Origin: Eulemur rufifrons
Lineage: Eukaryota; Chordata; Mammalia; Primates; Lemuridae
NCBI RefSeq assembly: GCF_041146395.1
Contig: NC_091010.1
Span: forward strand, 48,752,001 to 48,816,000
Length of the DNA stretch: 64,000 nucleotides
Direction of reading: 5' to 3'
The position numbers and the translations under genes are program-made. The notes under the pieces were generated by a model. The model did no database searches, was not told where the DNA came from, and was given only the letters and a program-made list of their open reading frames with translations. Positions 22,563 to 34,499 of this stretch are shown one piece after another (within the stretch, counting starts at the first letter, position 1; each line of letters starts with the position of its first letter).

Positions 22563-25500
22563 CTGGAGGGAAGAGAAGACACAGACCAGGTTCATGGGGG
22601 TAAAATCTCCAGATTATCTGCTTCCTAAGAGTGTTTGCCCACGAGTTCCCTGCCCCCTTTCTCAGCCCCAGACATAAAACCACCCTGCGTGGGGTACCCT
22701 GGGAGAGAATGGAGAAATAGCAGCCTAAGGGGAAAGAGATGTATCCTCGGAGGTTTTATGCACAGATACATGCACTAGACTTTGTTTTAACTGCTAGACA
22801 CTTAGAACTGTGCCTGGTGCAATTTGGTGTTTGATGTATTTTTTCTTTTTTAGATTTTTGCAGTGCTTGGAGTGATATTTATTGAATTAGTCAAAATACA
22901 CACTATTGCACACCACCTAGGCTAAGCTACATCCTCAAAAACTTCAATTCCTTTTCTCATGTGAACACACAATATCCCCATATACTCATAATGCCCCTTA
23001 GCCAATGGTACCTACAGCACAGCCCAAACGTCTGTTATTTACTCTCCTTGGGACAGATTTTATTTTGAACCAGTTCTGAGAATAACCCCTGCTGTCATTT
23101 ATGGGTACTTACTGCGAAGGTTCACCTCATTATCTCTCCCCTCACAAGAATACATCAAGATTACATATTACTGCCCTTGTTCAGATGGGGAAACTGACAC
23201 TTGAAATAACTTGATTGGGGCCACAAAGCTTGTAGGTAGCAGAACTGGGATCTGAACCAGGTCTGCGAGTCTCCTAAACTAAGGCTTTTTTCTTCATTTG
23301 CTTTTTCAAATTGTGCTCTTTGGGGCCCTCCCCAGAAATCCCCTCAGGGACTCACTCAGCTGGAACTCAAGCCTGGCTTCCTCCGGTGTGCATCAACTAG
23401 GGCAGCTCTGCTTTGGTCTGTTGTGTTTATGATTTCTGAGGAGATTTTATTTGAAGGAAGAGTTCCAAGATCAAACACAAGTTTGAAACCCATGGGTGCT
23501 TGGGGCCTGCCTGCGCAGACACATACAGTCACATACCGCTTCCCACCAGTCATTGCTCCACTATTGAGCATGGCCTCTGCCAAGCCCACTCCAGGTGGTA
23601 GGCATGGACTTCTTAAAACCACCTTCCTACTCGTACTCCCTATCCCAAACCTAGCCTGACATTGCCCAGGAGCCTGCCTGGGTCCCTCTCCAAGTTTCCC
23701 CTGCAGGGTCCCCTTTCTTACTGGCTCTCCCAGGACCCCTCTGGTGGGAGGAAGGGAAAGGGCAGTACTGGGGCTCAAGACGGGTGCTTCTTGGTTGGAG
23801 GAGAACTGAAAGAGGCTAGGGACAGAGGGATGGGATAGAAAGCTGGGTGGGAGGGCTCTCTACCCCCAACATCCCCCTCCATTAACAGGGGCTTAATGCA
23901 GGCTATGCGAGGTGGCATTAATGTGGTGGATTAGCCTAGATTGAGATGTGTGTCACTTGGCTGTTCTGAATTTATTAGGAACCTTTCTCAGGGAGGTGCA
24001 GATGGGCAGGCCCTGTATTTGCACATGGTAATGCCCCTTGCAGCCAGCTCAGAGGTCACAGCTGTGCCCCCACCCCAACCTTCCACCCCTCAAACCAGGT
24101 TGGGGGTGGGACAGAGGTCAAGGCAGGAGGTTGAGAAACAGTCCCTGCTCTTCCCTCAGGCAGAGAGTTCTAGACCTTGGACCTTTTACTGAGTTTGGAG
24201 AGACAGGGCTAGAGGGAACCTGGGAAGGAAGGAGAGAAGTCAGGCCAGGAGTGGAGGTGTGCTCAAGCCTACCTCCCCTTCCAGGTCTGAGATCAGGAGC
24301 CAGAGGACTGGGGCTGGAAAACTTTGGCCCAGTGATGCCCCAATGGGGAGGGGGGTGATGTCCTTGGGAGGGACCTATGGCAGCCCTGACTAACAGCTCT
24401 TCCCAAATAGCTGGGAACATGAGGGAGGAAGGCTTAGAACTGGGAGCTGGGAAAAGGGGTGCTCTGAAGTCTCCCTTTACTTCAAGGTGCTCTTGAAACG
24501 CAAACCATGCCCCTGACTTTTCCAGAAGCCACGAGAGCAACACAGAGCTAGGGGAAAAAAGGACAGCTAGGTTTACCTGTGAGAAAAGCAGTCCCACCAG
24601 TCTGCTTTGGCTCTAGACTTCCAGTTTTCCAAATTCTTATGCCCCTGGCATTCCATACCTGTGTCTTGCTTTTACCCTCTATTTCAGCAGAGGGAGGTAG
24701 GATGAGAAGGAATGAGGGCCAGAGTAAAAGATGAGGCCAAAAAAGCTGAGTTCAGGCTGTGTGTTCCCAGAGACAGACAGACACATGTGCAGACACACAC
24801 AGGCCTCCACTCAGACATAATAAGCACTTGGACTTGGAGCTAGAGGCACACAAACACACACTCTCCCACACATGCGCTCCCACATTCAGGCAGACAGACA
24901 CACACTGTCACACAGGCTCCTCGCTCTGTGACAGGGACAGCTGCCTGGGCTGTTTTGGAGCTAGCCATAACCCTTCCCCCAACTCCCTGGCCCCTCTGAA
25001 CCTCAGCTCTCAGTCCCAAGAGCTAAGGACTCTACGTGGGGGAGGAGGTCAAGGGGGCCAGGGGAGTGTTCTGCACTCTGGCTGCTGGGGGGAGCCTGCT
25101 TGGCTGAGGGGGAGAAGGCATGAAAACGTGAGAGCTAGAGGATGGGGTGGGGAAGGGGACAGAAAGTACCCAGGCCCCTCTTAGGAAAGTCATCTGTATG
25201 GCCCAAAGAAATTAGGTCTAGAATCAAAAGGTCTAGGTTCATGTCCTGGCTCCACAACGTACTAGCTGTATGTCCTTGGCAAGTTAATTTACCTCTCTGA
25301 GCATATTTCTTTATCTCCAAAAGGGAGATCATAATCTCTTCCCTGCAGTGTTGTTACAAGGTTTAGATAAAATTTAACATGTAAAAATGGGTAGGAATAA
25401 AACTCTGTCTGAGTATGTTTTTCTCATTCATTGAACAAATGTTTATTTAGCACCTTCTCTGAGCTGGGCTTTGAGTTGGGCACTGAGGACAGGGTGGTGA

Positions 25501-28500
25501 CCAAGATCTCCTCCTTGCCTCTGCCCTTGCTTGAGTGGCTCATCTACCCAGACTCGATCTCTCAGTGAAAAATTACTCTGCTGGATGAGGTGAGTACGTT
25601 GCATTTCAGGGAGAGGCGCCTCATGTGTTGTGAACAATGTCCTGAACATGGAGGGCCTAATGGATAAGGTAACAGCAAAATGGGCAGAGTAGCCCAAGCT
25701 GGGAGCCACTCTGGGGACCAGAGACTGGAAAAGGAAAGAATAAAGGCTTCAGGCTCTTGAAGGGGTTAGTAAGCAGAGAGAGGAGCCACGGCCGAGAAGG
25801 GCCCTGACTGTGAAACTGAAGCGAGAGGCAAAGAACAGCAAAGCCTTGCAGGCGATAGAGATGGAAGAGTTGGGGCACAGGCCTCACGTCCAGGTGGGCT
25901 GGGCAGGCAAAGGCTGGGGGCGCCACGCTGTTGTCTGAATTGGAGACAGGCTGGCTGAGGATTGAACTTCCCCAAACTGCTGGAGGTCAAAAATTGGGGA
26001 GTTGGGACCGAGGCCAGGGACTTTGCCTCACTCAGTGGCTAGGGAGGGATAAGCAATAGGTCCGGAAGCTGCAGGGTTGGTTGATGCTGGTAGGAAATAC
26101 CAGGCAGGGCCAAAGAGAGTCAAGAGATAACAGTGGTGGTGAGTCCAGCTCTGGAATGGGCTGGCTGCTCCAGCCCTAGCCTTTCTGAAAAGCCCTGCCG
26201 GGGATGCTTGGCCCGGGCCCCGCTGCTCCCAGGGTGGCAATCCTAGGCCTGGGAAGATAGAGGGTGTGCTCTGATTCTGATGTATAGGCTGGAATTACAG
26301 GAAGCCTGCCATGGATTGCAGCAAGAGCACAATATCCAGGGTCCATGAAGGAGGAGAGCAGATTACAGGCCACAGTGAGGAGGCCATGGTTTCCAAGGGA
26401 CACAACCTTAAGGTGAGAAGTCAATTGTCATGTGGACCCACTTAAGTCCTGAAGCCAGAGGGCTAGACGAGGGCCACAGTGAGAGACCCACAATAGGTTA
26501 CAATAGTAATGCCTGAGGCAGGAGGCACGACCTAGAACTTAACTGGGAGAAACCTTTCTCTTGCAGGGTGAACAGAGAGGAAGATAGGAGGGTCTGGAGT
26601 TGTGATGCTATGACTCAGCTCAGCAGGCAGCAAGGTTAGGAACAGGTGAAAACCAAGGCTCTAAATACGGAACCACCCTGTATACCTGAGCCTGAGGTGA
26701 GGCCCTTCAGTGGACGTGGCCTCATGTTCATTAGGGAAGCTGAGCACCCGTACTCTGGGCTGAACTGCAGTGTGCAAATGGGAGCAAATAAAGACACATT
26801 TGCTTGTCGCCCCAAAATGAAACCCCAAGACTCACGTAGAGGCAGCAATGGTCTGATGCACTCAAGTTATCAAGCGGTGAATCAGGGATCAAAGAAACGA
26901 TCCCATGTGCTTCCCCACCTCACTTGCTTCGTTCCTTCAGTAAGTGTGAGATGCTAAGAGGGATCCCCAAGAATGCGAAGACATGGAACCTAACTTCTAG
27001 GAGCCTGCAGTCTGGGGAAGCAAGTAGAGCATAGGAAGGAATGATGGACCGCACAAGTCTGACTCTCAGACTGTGAGAAATTAGACAGATGAAAGCCCAT
27101 GTAAGGTGGTACCAAGTGTTGGGGGCTCAGAGGATGTAGGCACATGGCTGAACCGGGAGTTGAGCAGGCAGAGAAGGGGGAGGGCCTTCTAAATAACACA
27201 GCAGAATGAGGAATGAGCTGGCGGGTTTGGAGGGGGATGAGAAGCCTAGGTTGGTCAGAGTCTCACCATAGGCGATGGGAGATTAGCAGAGAAAAACGGG
27301 TTAGACTGAGGGGGCCTCTGATGAGGGACAAGGGATGGTGGTTTAGATTTGACACAGTCTAGGCTAGAGTGTGGCCAGCTTTTCCATCCAAAAACCCCTA
27401 AGACCAGTAAAAGACAACATCTACCCTAGAAAACTAGAGGCATGACCCGAAACGGCTGCCACTGGTATAAGATTTCTTTAAGGTTTCCAGCTTTATGCTA
27501 AAAATTCAAGGAAATTTTGCATTCTATTCCATACTTAAGTTATGCTTATTTTAATATAAAAATAAAGTACACTCCATCTTCAAGTGACATCACCACATCA
27601 GGAAGATGGGCCCTGTTTCGCCTGTGGGTCATGCCACCCTACTCCTGTACTGCCCTCCTTCCACCCCACCCCCTATTGAGAAGCATTGCTCCAAGCAGTG
27701 GGAGTCACTGGAGGCTTGTAGTGGGAGTGACAAAAAGCAACATCTTTGAAACCTTTATTTGGCAATGGTGAGCAGAATGGATTGGGCAGGGGAGAGATAG
27801 GAAAGGAGAAACTATAAACTGAGAGGTGTAAAGAAGGCCAGGATAGGACAGTGGAAAAGGAGCCATTTCTCTCTGTCTTTCCATAAATCTCTCACCCCAC
27901 TGATTATCTTCTTTTCCTTCTCCTCCCCATCGCTGTTTTCATAGATCCCTGCCAGTGGCTATGGACACTGTAGACACCGCAAAGCTCAGGACCTAAGGGA
28001 TCCTTCACGTTAGCTGCCATCTCCCTCCCCCACACCCTAGGAGGCATCATTTAGAGTGAATGGGGAAGAAAATTTTCCACCACCCCCATCCTTCTCTCAC
28101 CCAACTCAGCTCCAGCCTGCTACCCCTGCTGTCCCTTCCTGAGCCTGAGTCCTGGGCACATATTCATATCCTAGAGCAGGAGGCAGGCAGAGACCAGATC
28201 AGGATATTTGGTCTGGTAGAGTGGCTAAGCATTTGGGGGCCTCCCCAGAGTTCTTCTCACAGAGGGGCAGGGGTAATGGCTGGCATCTGAAGCCTGGGAT
28301 AGGGTGTCCCATCTGTCATTAAGAAGCTTCCTGTGGCTGGATCAGGGATGTGATCAGACTGCTCTAAGGCTCAAGACTCCACTCTTTCAAACAAACATTC
28401 TGTGGTTGCAGGGGACCTGCAGTTTGGCACAAAAATAGCAATGCTTCTTATTTCTATTCCTCCATTTGCAAAAGGGCTTTCATATACATGATTTCATTTA

Positions 28501-31149
28501 ACTCTCAAAACTGCCCTGCATGGCAAGATATTGTCCCAGGTTACACAGATTGAAGAGATTTGAACCTGGTTCTGCTCTTTCGATGCCTCCGGTTGCCGCT
28601 GCCCCCCCCCTCCCCTGCAGCGATTTGTGTGACTCTGACATGCGCTGATCCTCCCCGGCCCTGAAGGATTTCATGTCAACTTCCTGCCTCTACCACCTCC
28701 CTGGAAATGAGCTCTGGATGTTTGCTGCCCACCGTGCGCCAAAGAACATTTTCCTATTCATCCTGAGCTTGCATCACTCCAGTTCTAAGAGGCCGCCTCA
28801 TCTCTGGTTTCAGGATTTGGGGAGAAAGAATGTCTTCCCCTTATCTAGGCCTTTCATTATGTTGTAGATTATCATCCTGTCTCACCTTCCAGAGGCCTAA
28901 ACTTTGAAATTTGCCCTCTCCAGCAACCACTCGCTCCCCATTCTGCCGACCATTCTCTGACCCTTCTCTGGGCCCATGACATTCTGCCTAAGAGCCAGTG
29001 ACCAAGGAAACACTCAGCTGCATGCAAAGGTGGGAGAAGATTCTGCCTTTTGTTCCCAATCTTCTTCATTATGATGCCATCTCTTTTTGGCCTTTTTAGC
29101 AAAAGCAGACCTTTGGGCTAAGGTCTTCAGGGAACCATCTGTAATGCCTTCCCTATACCTTTCCTGACTCAGAGCACTTCATTTCTTTCACCCATACTTT
29201 TAGTGATGTTCAAAGCCCCTGAAAAGCGTTATCAGAATTGATGGGATAATTGGGGTGTGACTTTATATTTGTCAAAAGAGGGCAAGGAACAAAAAAAAGG
29301 TTGAGAATCCTAGCCAGTGATAAGCAAACTTTAGAACTGAGGGATGGAAGTGGGAGTGTGGGGAATATGTATTGTATGTCACTCATAGGTGAAGAGTGAG
29401 AAAGGTTGAGACCCATTTGTTTAGATTACTCATTGCTAAACAAAATGCCTTCCACTTGTCCTCATGAAAACTCTGTCCCTGGCTGGGTTGTCTTGCTCAC
29501 TTATATAGACTCAGAGAGTTCTCCCTGCTCTGTCCTCCTCAGCTTAATTGGGCTCTGGTTAAAGAGTTGGGATCAGAGTGGATGGTGATTGTATGGGCCC
29601 AGAGGAGTCAGGGTCCTATCCCAGCAACAGGGAAAGCATATGGGGCAGTTAGTTGGGTAGGGCTGAGACAACCTTCCCAACCAGACTTAGAGGGCCACAT
29701 AGCCTCATGTTAGACCCCAGAGTCTAGATTCCATGTGTCACCTTCCCACCTCCTCTCAGCCACTAGGATGGTGTTGGGATTGGTGGGGCTGAGGAAGCAA
29801 AAGGGAAACAGGACCACAGAGTTTGCTTTGCTGAGGGGCTGCAGTTTTCTCTTCTGGCCTGGGTTTCTGCTCTCCTGCAGGGAAGGAGCCCTTCATCTGT
29901 TAACACCCTGGCAAGGAGTCTGGGGGTGTCTGGTCAACTGTATAGGAATTAGGGGTTGATTGTGAGTTTGTGAGGGAACTGAGGCTGTCAGGGGCTTGTG
30001 CTGGGCTACTCCCTGCCCTCCCCATTGCCCTTTGTGGCTTATTCCTTCCTTTCCTAGTTTTGATTCCTACTAGCAGTCCCATCATTGGCCTTCTCTCCTC
30101 CAATTTGGATTCTGGAAGTCCAGGGTGATGCTCTGATCTATTCTGAATTGGAGGGGTCATATGTTCCAGCACCACCCCACCTCAAGAAGGCCAGGCTGTA
30201 GCCTTTACTCTCACTCCCTGCTTCTAGCCCCACAGCCAGAAGGAGCAAAAACAAGTTGAAAAAGTGTGAGCTAGGATTTGAGGTGACCCACCGCAGCCGA
30301 CCACATCGTACCGGCAGCAAGGCAAGCGCTGCCGGGTGGATGGACATGCTGCCCGGCCAGGGACATTCTGTCCGCCACTGCCGGACACAGCGCCTGCTCT
30401 GGAGAGACCCACTTCGTCACCCCGGACATTCTGTCCGCTCTGAGCCCCACGCGCCGCGGACATTCCGTCCGATTCTGAAGCGGCCCCAAGTCGGGTCCCA
30501 TTCGGGCCCTGACACCCCAAGCCAGATCTGCCAGACTCGCCGCCTGGTCACTTGGGCTGTCCAGCCTCGGCCCTACCGCCAGCACAGCGGCCATCTGACC
30601 CCGTCGCGGCCGATTCTCACAACACCGCTCCCATTCCAACTGTGGAGCAGCTGGGAAGAGAAACGTGTGCGACCAGGCGCACCCCTGCTCCCAGCCCCTG
30701 GAGTCTGTCTGAGCCTGGTCTGAGGGACGTGGGGCGCCGCCAACTGCCCCCCCCCCGCCCCCCGCATCATGGGCGACCACCACCGGCTCCCGGCTGGCCA
30801 GGGTCTCTGCAACACCTTTCGCTCCCTGGCCGCCTGCCTCGTGGCCCCGGATTCCAGGGTGCTTTCTGGTAATGGTTTCCAGACTCCCTACTGTCCGACT
30901 CCCAGAGCCCCTGTCCTGGCTTTACGTCTCTGGCTTCGCTCCGGAGCCCCTGAGTCTCCCCCTTCCCTATCCCCCGGCTTCATAACCCTGAATTACCCTT
31001 TTCCCAAGTCCTGGTCCCAGGTCTCCAGTCCGCCCTCCCAGTCTCGACCCGTTCCCCAGGCGCCGGAGTTCAGCTGCCCCGGGTTTTAGGGATCCCACGG
31101 TCCGGCCATGGCCCCTCAGCCCCTGTCCTTAGCTTGGTCAAGCACTCAC
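22563..31149 (-). other. PITX3: PITX3 intron 1 (about 8.6 kb)
   Basis: No coding exon is supported here. It holds MIR relics (about 23120-23260 and 28430-28600 minus; 25195-25420 plus) and L2 relics (about 25420-25900 and 26930-27330). A CA/GACA-rich stretch runs from 24759 to 24915. There is a homeodomain-motif-rich patch near 23880-24130, a CpG-rich 5' end, and the palindrome cluster at 30361-30470. No Alu was seen. Remaining sequence is not recognised. Confidence 0.65.
30361..30470. repeat. Cluster of three GGACATTCTGTCC-type palindromes in PITX3 intron 1
   Basis: GGACATTCTGTCC occurs at 30361-30373 and 30424-30436, and a one-base variant GGACATTCCGTCC at 30458-30470. A weaker relative, GGACATGCTGCCC, lies at 30342-30354. 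Each intact copy is an inverted repeat of GGACA/TGTCC with a 3-nt spacer, and the second extends to CGGACA/TGTCCG. The sequences between copies do not repeat, so this is a motif cluster and not a simple tandem duplication. The architecture resembles steroid-receptor response elements, although the half-site differs from AGAACA. Confidence 0.75.
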
Positions 31150-31325
31150 AGTGCGTCCCGCGGCAGGCAGACTCCCAGCAGCGGCGGCGGCGGTGGCGAT
31201 CTAGAGGGCAGGCAGGGGCCAGGGGCCGGGCACCCGGCCGGAGTGGGGGCCGCCCCCCTGCTCCCAGGCGGTCGCTCGGTTCGGACGCTCCCAGACTCGC
31301 GGAGAGAGAGAGTGAGCCTCACCGC
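31150..31325 (-). other. PITX3: PITX3 non-coding exon 1 (5' end approximate)
   Basis: On the minus strand a good splice donor (gcact|gtgagtgct) marks an exon end at 31150. Upstream, at about 31354, the minus strand has a TATA-like CCATAAAG, which would place transcription start near 31325 and give an exon of about 175 nt. With the 12 nt of exon 2 this is a plausible 5'UTR length. The 5' boundary is inferred; the donor is directly visible. Confidence 0.6.
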
Positions 31326-31780
31326 TACTGCCACCCCCAGCCGGCGCCCATTCACTTTATGGCAGCCCAGGGCGCCCCCAGCCCGCCACGGCGAGCCGCC
31401 CGCCTTAGGCCCCGCCCCTTTCCAGCTGCGCCTCCCGGGCTCCGCCCTTTCCAGCTGTGGATCTTCAGGCTCCGCCTTCGGGGGAGGGGTCCACCCGGCA
31501 GGCCGCCAAGAACCCCGCCCCCTGACCAATCGGAAGCTTTCCTCGGCAACTGGGCCACGCCCCTCCCCACGTGGCCGAGACCCAGCTCAGGCTAGGACGC
31601 CTCAGCAGAGCCAGGCGGGCGAGAGCAGAGTTGTCTATGTAGCCCTGGGGAGACGAGGGTCGGCCTGCGGCGAAGTGGGGCTGGGCTGCTACCCCCAGCG
31701 AAGTGGATCCGCGCCAGGTGGGAAGGCGCACGGGGCCGCCGGGTCTCGGCGCTCAGACTTCGCCGCCGCTCAAGTTTCGC
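31326..31780 (-). promoter_or_regulatory. PITX3: PITX3 promoter CpG island
   Basis: The sequence is very CpG-rich and holds GC boxes (ccccgcccc, ggggcgggg-type blocks) and a CCAAT motif at about 31525 (gaccaatcgg). CpG richness continues through exon 1 into intron 1 to about 30270. This fits the island promoters of developmental transcription factors, often Polycomb targets when silent. Confidence 0.6.
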
Positions 31781-32464
31781 CGATTTTCTCCACTTGTCGC
31801 TGTCCGTCTCTCTGCCCTTTTGTCTCTGTTCCAATCCTCCCACGTCTCGCCTTTCTTTCCTCTTCTTTCTCCCTGTGCCGCTTCACTCCTTCTGTTTGCC
31901 CCTTTCCTCCCGCCTCTGCCACTTTAAAGGACTAATTTCATTTTCTCTCTACTCTTTTCCCTCACATCTTTCTTTTTTCCTCTTCTCGGCTATTCCTCCC
32001 CCCTCGCCCCCCATTTCCTCCGACTTCGTAGAGAAAGCAGGGTTTGGAATGAGACAAACCGACGTGATATTCCAACGACTCCACTAACTGCACCATCACC
32101 GAGTGACCTTGGACAAGTAACTTAATTTTATCATCCCCCCCCCAAAAAAAAAAATTAAAAGGAGGTTCCTGCTGGGTCTCAGGGCTTGAGCTGGGCATTC
32201 TTCAGAGGCGTGCACTGTTCACTTCTTAGTCCGCACTTGTGGCTTACTTGGGCTGTGCTCTCCCTCTTTCAACAGGGCTGGTTTCCCACTGGGGGTACCA
32301 GGTTAAAATCATGTGGGCAAGATAAGGTCTTGGGGCTTGCTGGTTAGGAATCTGCAAAGGACAGGACAGATGTCCAAGGCACATGTGCAGTGAGGCTGAG
32401 TTGCTTGGGTGCTCTTGAGAGACCTAATCCCAGTCTCACAATATGCTTCTAAGGCAAATCTGAA

Positions 32465-33090
32465 TAGTCATGGCTCTGCATAAAACTCTTCCACGACTTC
32501 TGATTGCCCTCAGGATAAAATTCAAGCTCCCTAGCCTGTCATACAAGACATTCAAGACCTAATCTTGTCTTTATCTTCAATCTCCTAGTAGTTCCCTGCA
32601 CACCTCTGGCCTTTCCTGTGAAAATAACCAATCTTTATCTTGCCAACTCTTACTCATCCTCCTCAGCTCCACTTAGGACTCTTTTTCTCTGGGAAGCCTT
32701 ATCTGAACTCCCAGGTTAGCCAGATGTCTAGCCTCTTGCTTCCATGACCCTCTTAGTGCATACCCTCTGTTATACCACCCAACGTATTGAAGGGATAAGG
32801 CTTATCACTTGGGGCCTTCTGAATCCTTTGCGGCCTTTTGACTGAATCCAAACTTAACAGAACAAACCCCTTTTTTAAAAGGATTTATTCTGTAAAATTT
32901 GGATTCAGTTGAGGGGGCCACACTTGGGAATCTGGAGGGCCACATGTGGTCTTGAGGCTGCCAGTTCCCCACCCCTGGATAAGCTTATGTATTATTGCCT
33001 ATCAGACTAGGATTTAGGAGGGCAAGGACTGCCTCTTCTTTACCTTTCTATTCCCAGGCATAATGTAGAATTTCAATAAATATGTCACAC
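32465..33090 (+). mobile_element. L2 LINE relic, split by a DNA-transposon relic
   Basis: 32465-32790 matches the L2 3' region ('ctcaggataaaattcaagctcc', 'cattcaagacct'). 33000-33090 matches the L2 terminus ('ggagggcaaggactgcctc' through 'tttcaataaatatg'). The intervening hAT-like block with the hairpin explains the gap. Confidence 0.65.
32841..32909. repeat. Long hairpin within a DNA-transposon relic
   Basis: ACTGAATCCAAA (32841-32852) pairs perfectly with TTTGGATTCAGT (32898-32909). Pairing continues inward with few mismatches to a loop at about 32874-32876, giving a stem of about 33 bp. The hairpin sits in a block of about 32800-32990 ending 'gccagttccccacccctgg', which looks like an old hAT-class element inserted in an L2. 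Size and shape resemble transposon-derived microRNA precursors. Expression is unknown. Confidence 0.65.
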
Positions 33091-34499
33091 TGAAATCTAA
33101 GAGGAAAATGTTCTACCTGGTACAACCACAGTGGTTAGGAAGGACTAGGGAATTGTTATCTCTTTCCTCCCCATTACTAATACACCATAACATGCTTTTA
33201 GGATGATGAATTTCCAGAGGTATGTGGAAGTGGAGATGAGGGAGCAGGGAGTTTTGACCCACTTAGAGAACTTTCCAATTGGCTCTCCAGACCCAGAAGA
33301 CCAACTCTAGTCTTTAAATGAAGAGGAAAAGGCTCAGAGCTACTGTGGAAAGAGATGCTATGAGAGTATATTCTCTTCCCCTGACTCTCCTTGGGTGAAA
33401 GAGACTAGATCCTCAGCTGGACCCAGAGCCCAAGAGCCCAGTGTACACAGGTGCAGGGAGCTGTTGAGGGGTTCTTCCGGTCTGATGAGTTTTTTAAATG
33501 AGGATCACAGCACATGGATTGTCTTTGGATGCCTGGTTTTGAGACCACATTCCTATGGAGTTAGGTATGGAGCTTCCTTCCCTGGACTTGGGTCATCCAT
33601 GAATGGGAGGAAGTGTGGAGAGAGTTGGTATCTCTTTTCACTGCCTCCCAGCAGCCTCTCCAGGTCTGTAGGAACGCGGGGGCTCTATTTCAGCAGACAG
33701 GCTGGGAATTCCACCATTCAATCTGCAAGAATAAAAACCGATCCTCCTGTCATCTTCCCACACACTCTCACTTCCAGGTAATTCTAAATATTTTAGCGAC
33801 GTCTGTCATTTTTGCAAGGGGAAGAGGTAGCTGAGGGCGGGAGAGTGAAAACTGGTGGGCATCCAACTCTCAGGCCTCTTAGCACTTCTAGGGCAAACAG
33901 GAAAGATTTCAGTTTCCTGTCACTAATGAAGTGGACTAACCTGTGTGATTAGCATTTTCCCTGGTAGGTAAGGTGCGCCCAAGGCTTGGTGTGAGGGGCA
34001 GAGCCGGGAGTCACAGCCTGATAGACTATGGCATGAGATAGGCATAAGAGGTAGCGAAAAAGAGCTGGACTTGGGGTGGGGATATTTGGGTTTGTCTCTC
34101 TGCTCTGCCACTTACTAGCTATGTGAACATGGGGTCAGCTTTCCATTCTGGGACTCAGTTTCCTATCCTGTAAAATGAGGAGACTTGAATTAGATATCCA
34201 AGGCTTCTGCTACCTCCCATTTTCTCTATTTCTGGATGACGGGAATGGGGCAGAAGACGCGGAAACTGAGTTTGGATGGTACAGACACACCTATGAGAGG
34301 CCAAAACCGGGCAGAGAGACGGGAGGGCTGGGGGATGGAGGATATGGAATAGATCGCTGGACTGATTTGGGGTGGAGGGAGCCCAAAGCTGCCACGAAAG
34401 GGAGTGATCCCTTGAGGGGCATGGTATTGGACCCGGTGACTGATAGCCTGTGGCGGGGGTAGTGGTGGGGGAAGTAGGGGCGCCCGCTCAAGTTCTCAA

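Larger units (their letters stand above)
31775..34499. other. Spacer between divergent PITX3 and GBF1 promoters
   Basis: The start (31775-32010) is pyrimidine-rich. A plus-strand MIR lies at about 32030-32130, an L2 with inserted hAT relic at 32465-33090, and another plus-strand MIR at about 34040-34200. The rest is unrecognised and no coding exon is supported. Confidence 0.55.

Noticed and set aside
24759..24915. Possible structured repeat array of CACA/GACA units
   Set aside because: Irregular CA-rich low-complexity sequence without evenly spaced repeats or spacers; not an array of biological interest.
31108..31935. A 275-codon open frame on the plus strand in the PITX3 promoter island
   Set aside because: Low-complexity Pro/Arg/Ser composition from CpG-rich DNA, no recognisable domain, and overlap with the promoter and exon 1 of PITX3 on the other strand.
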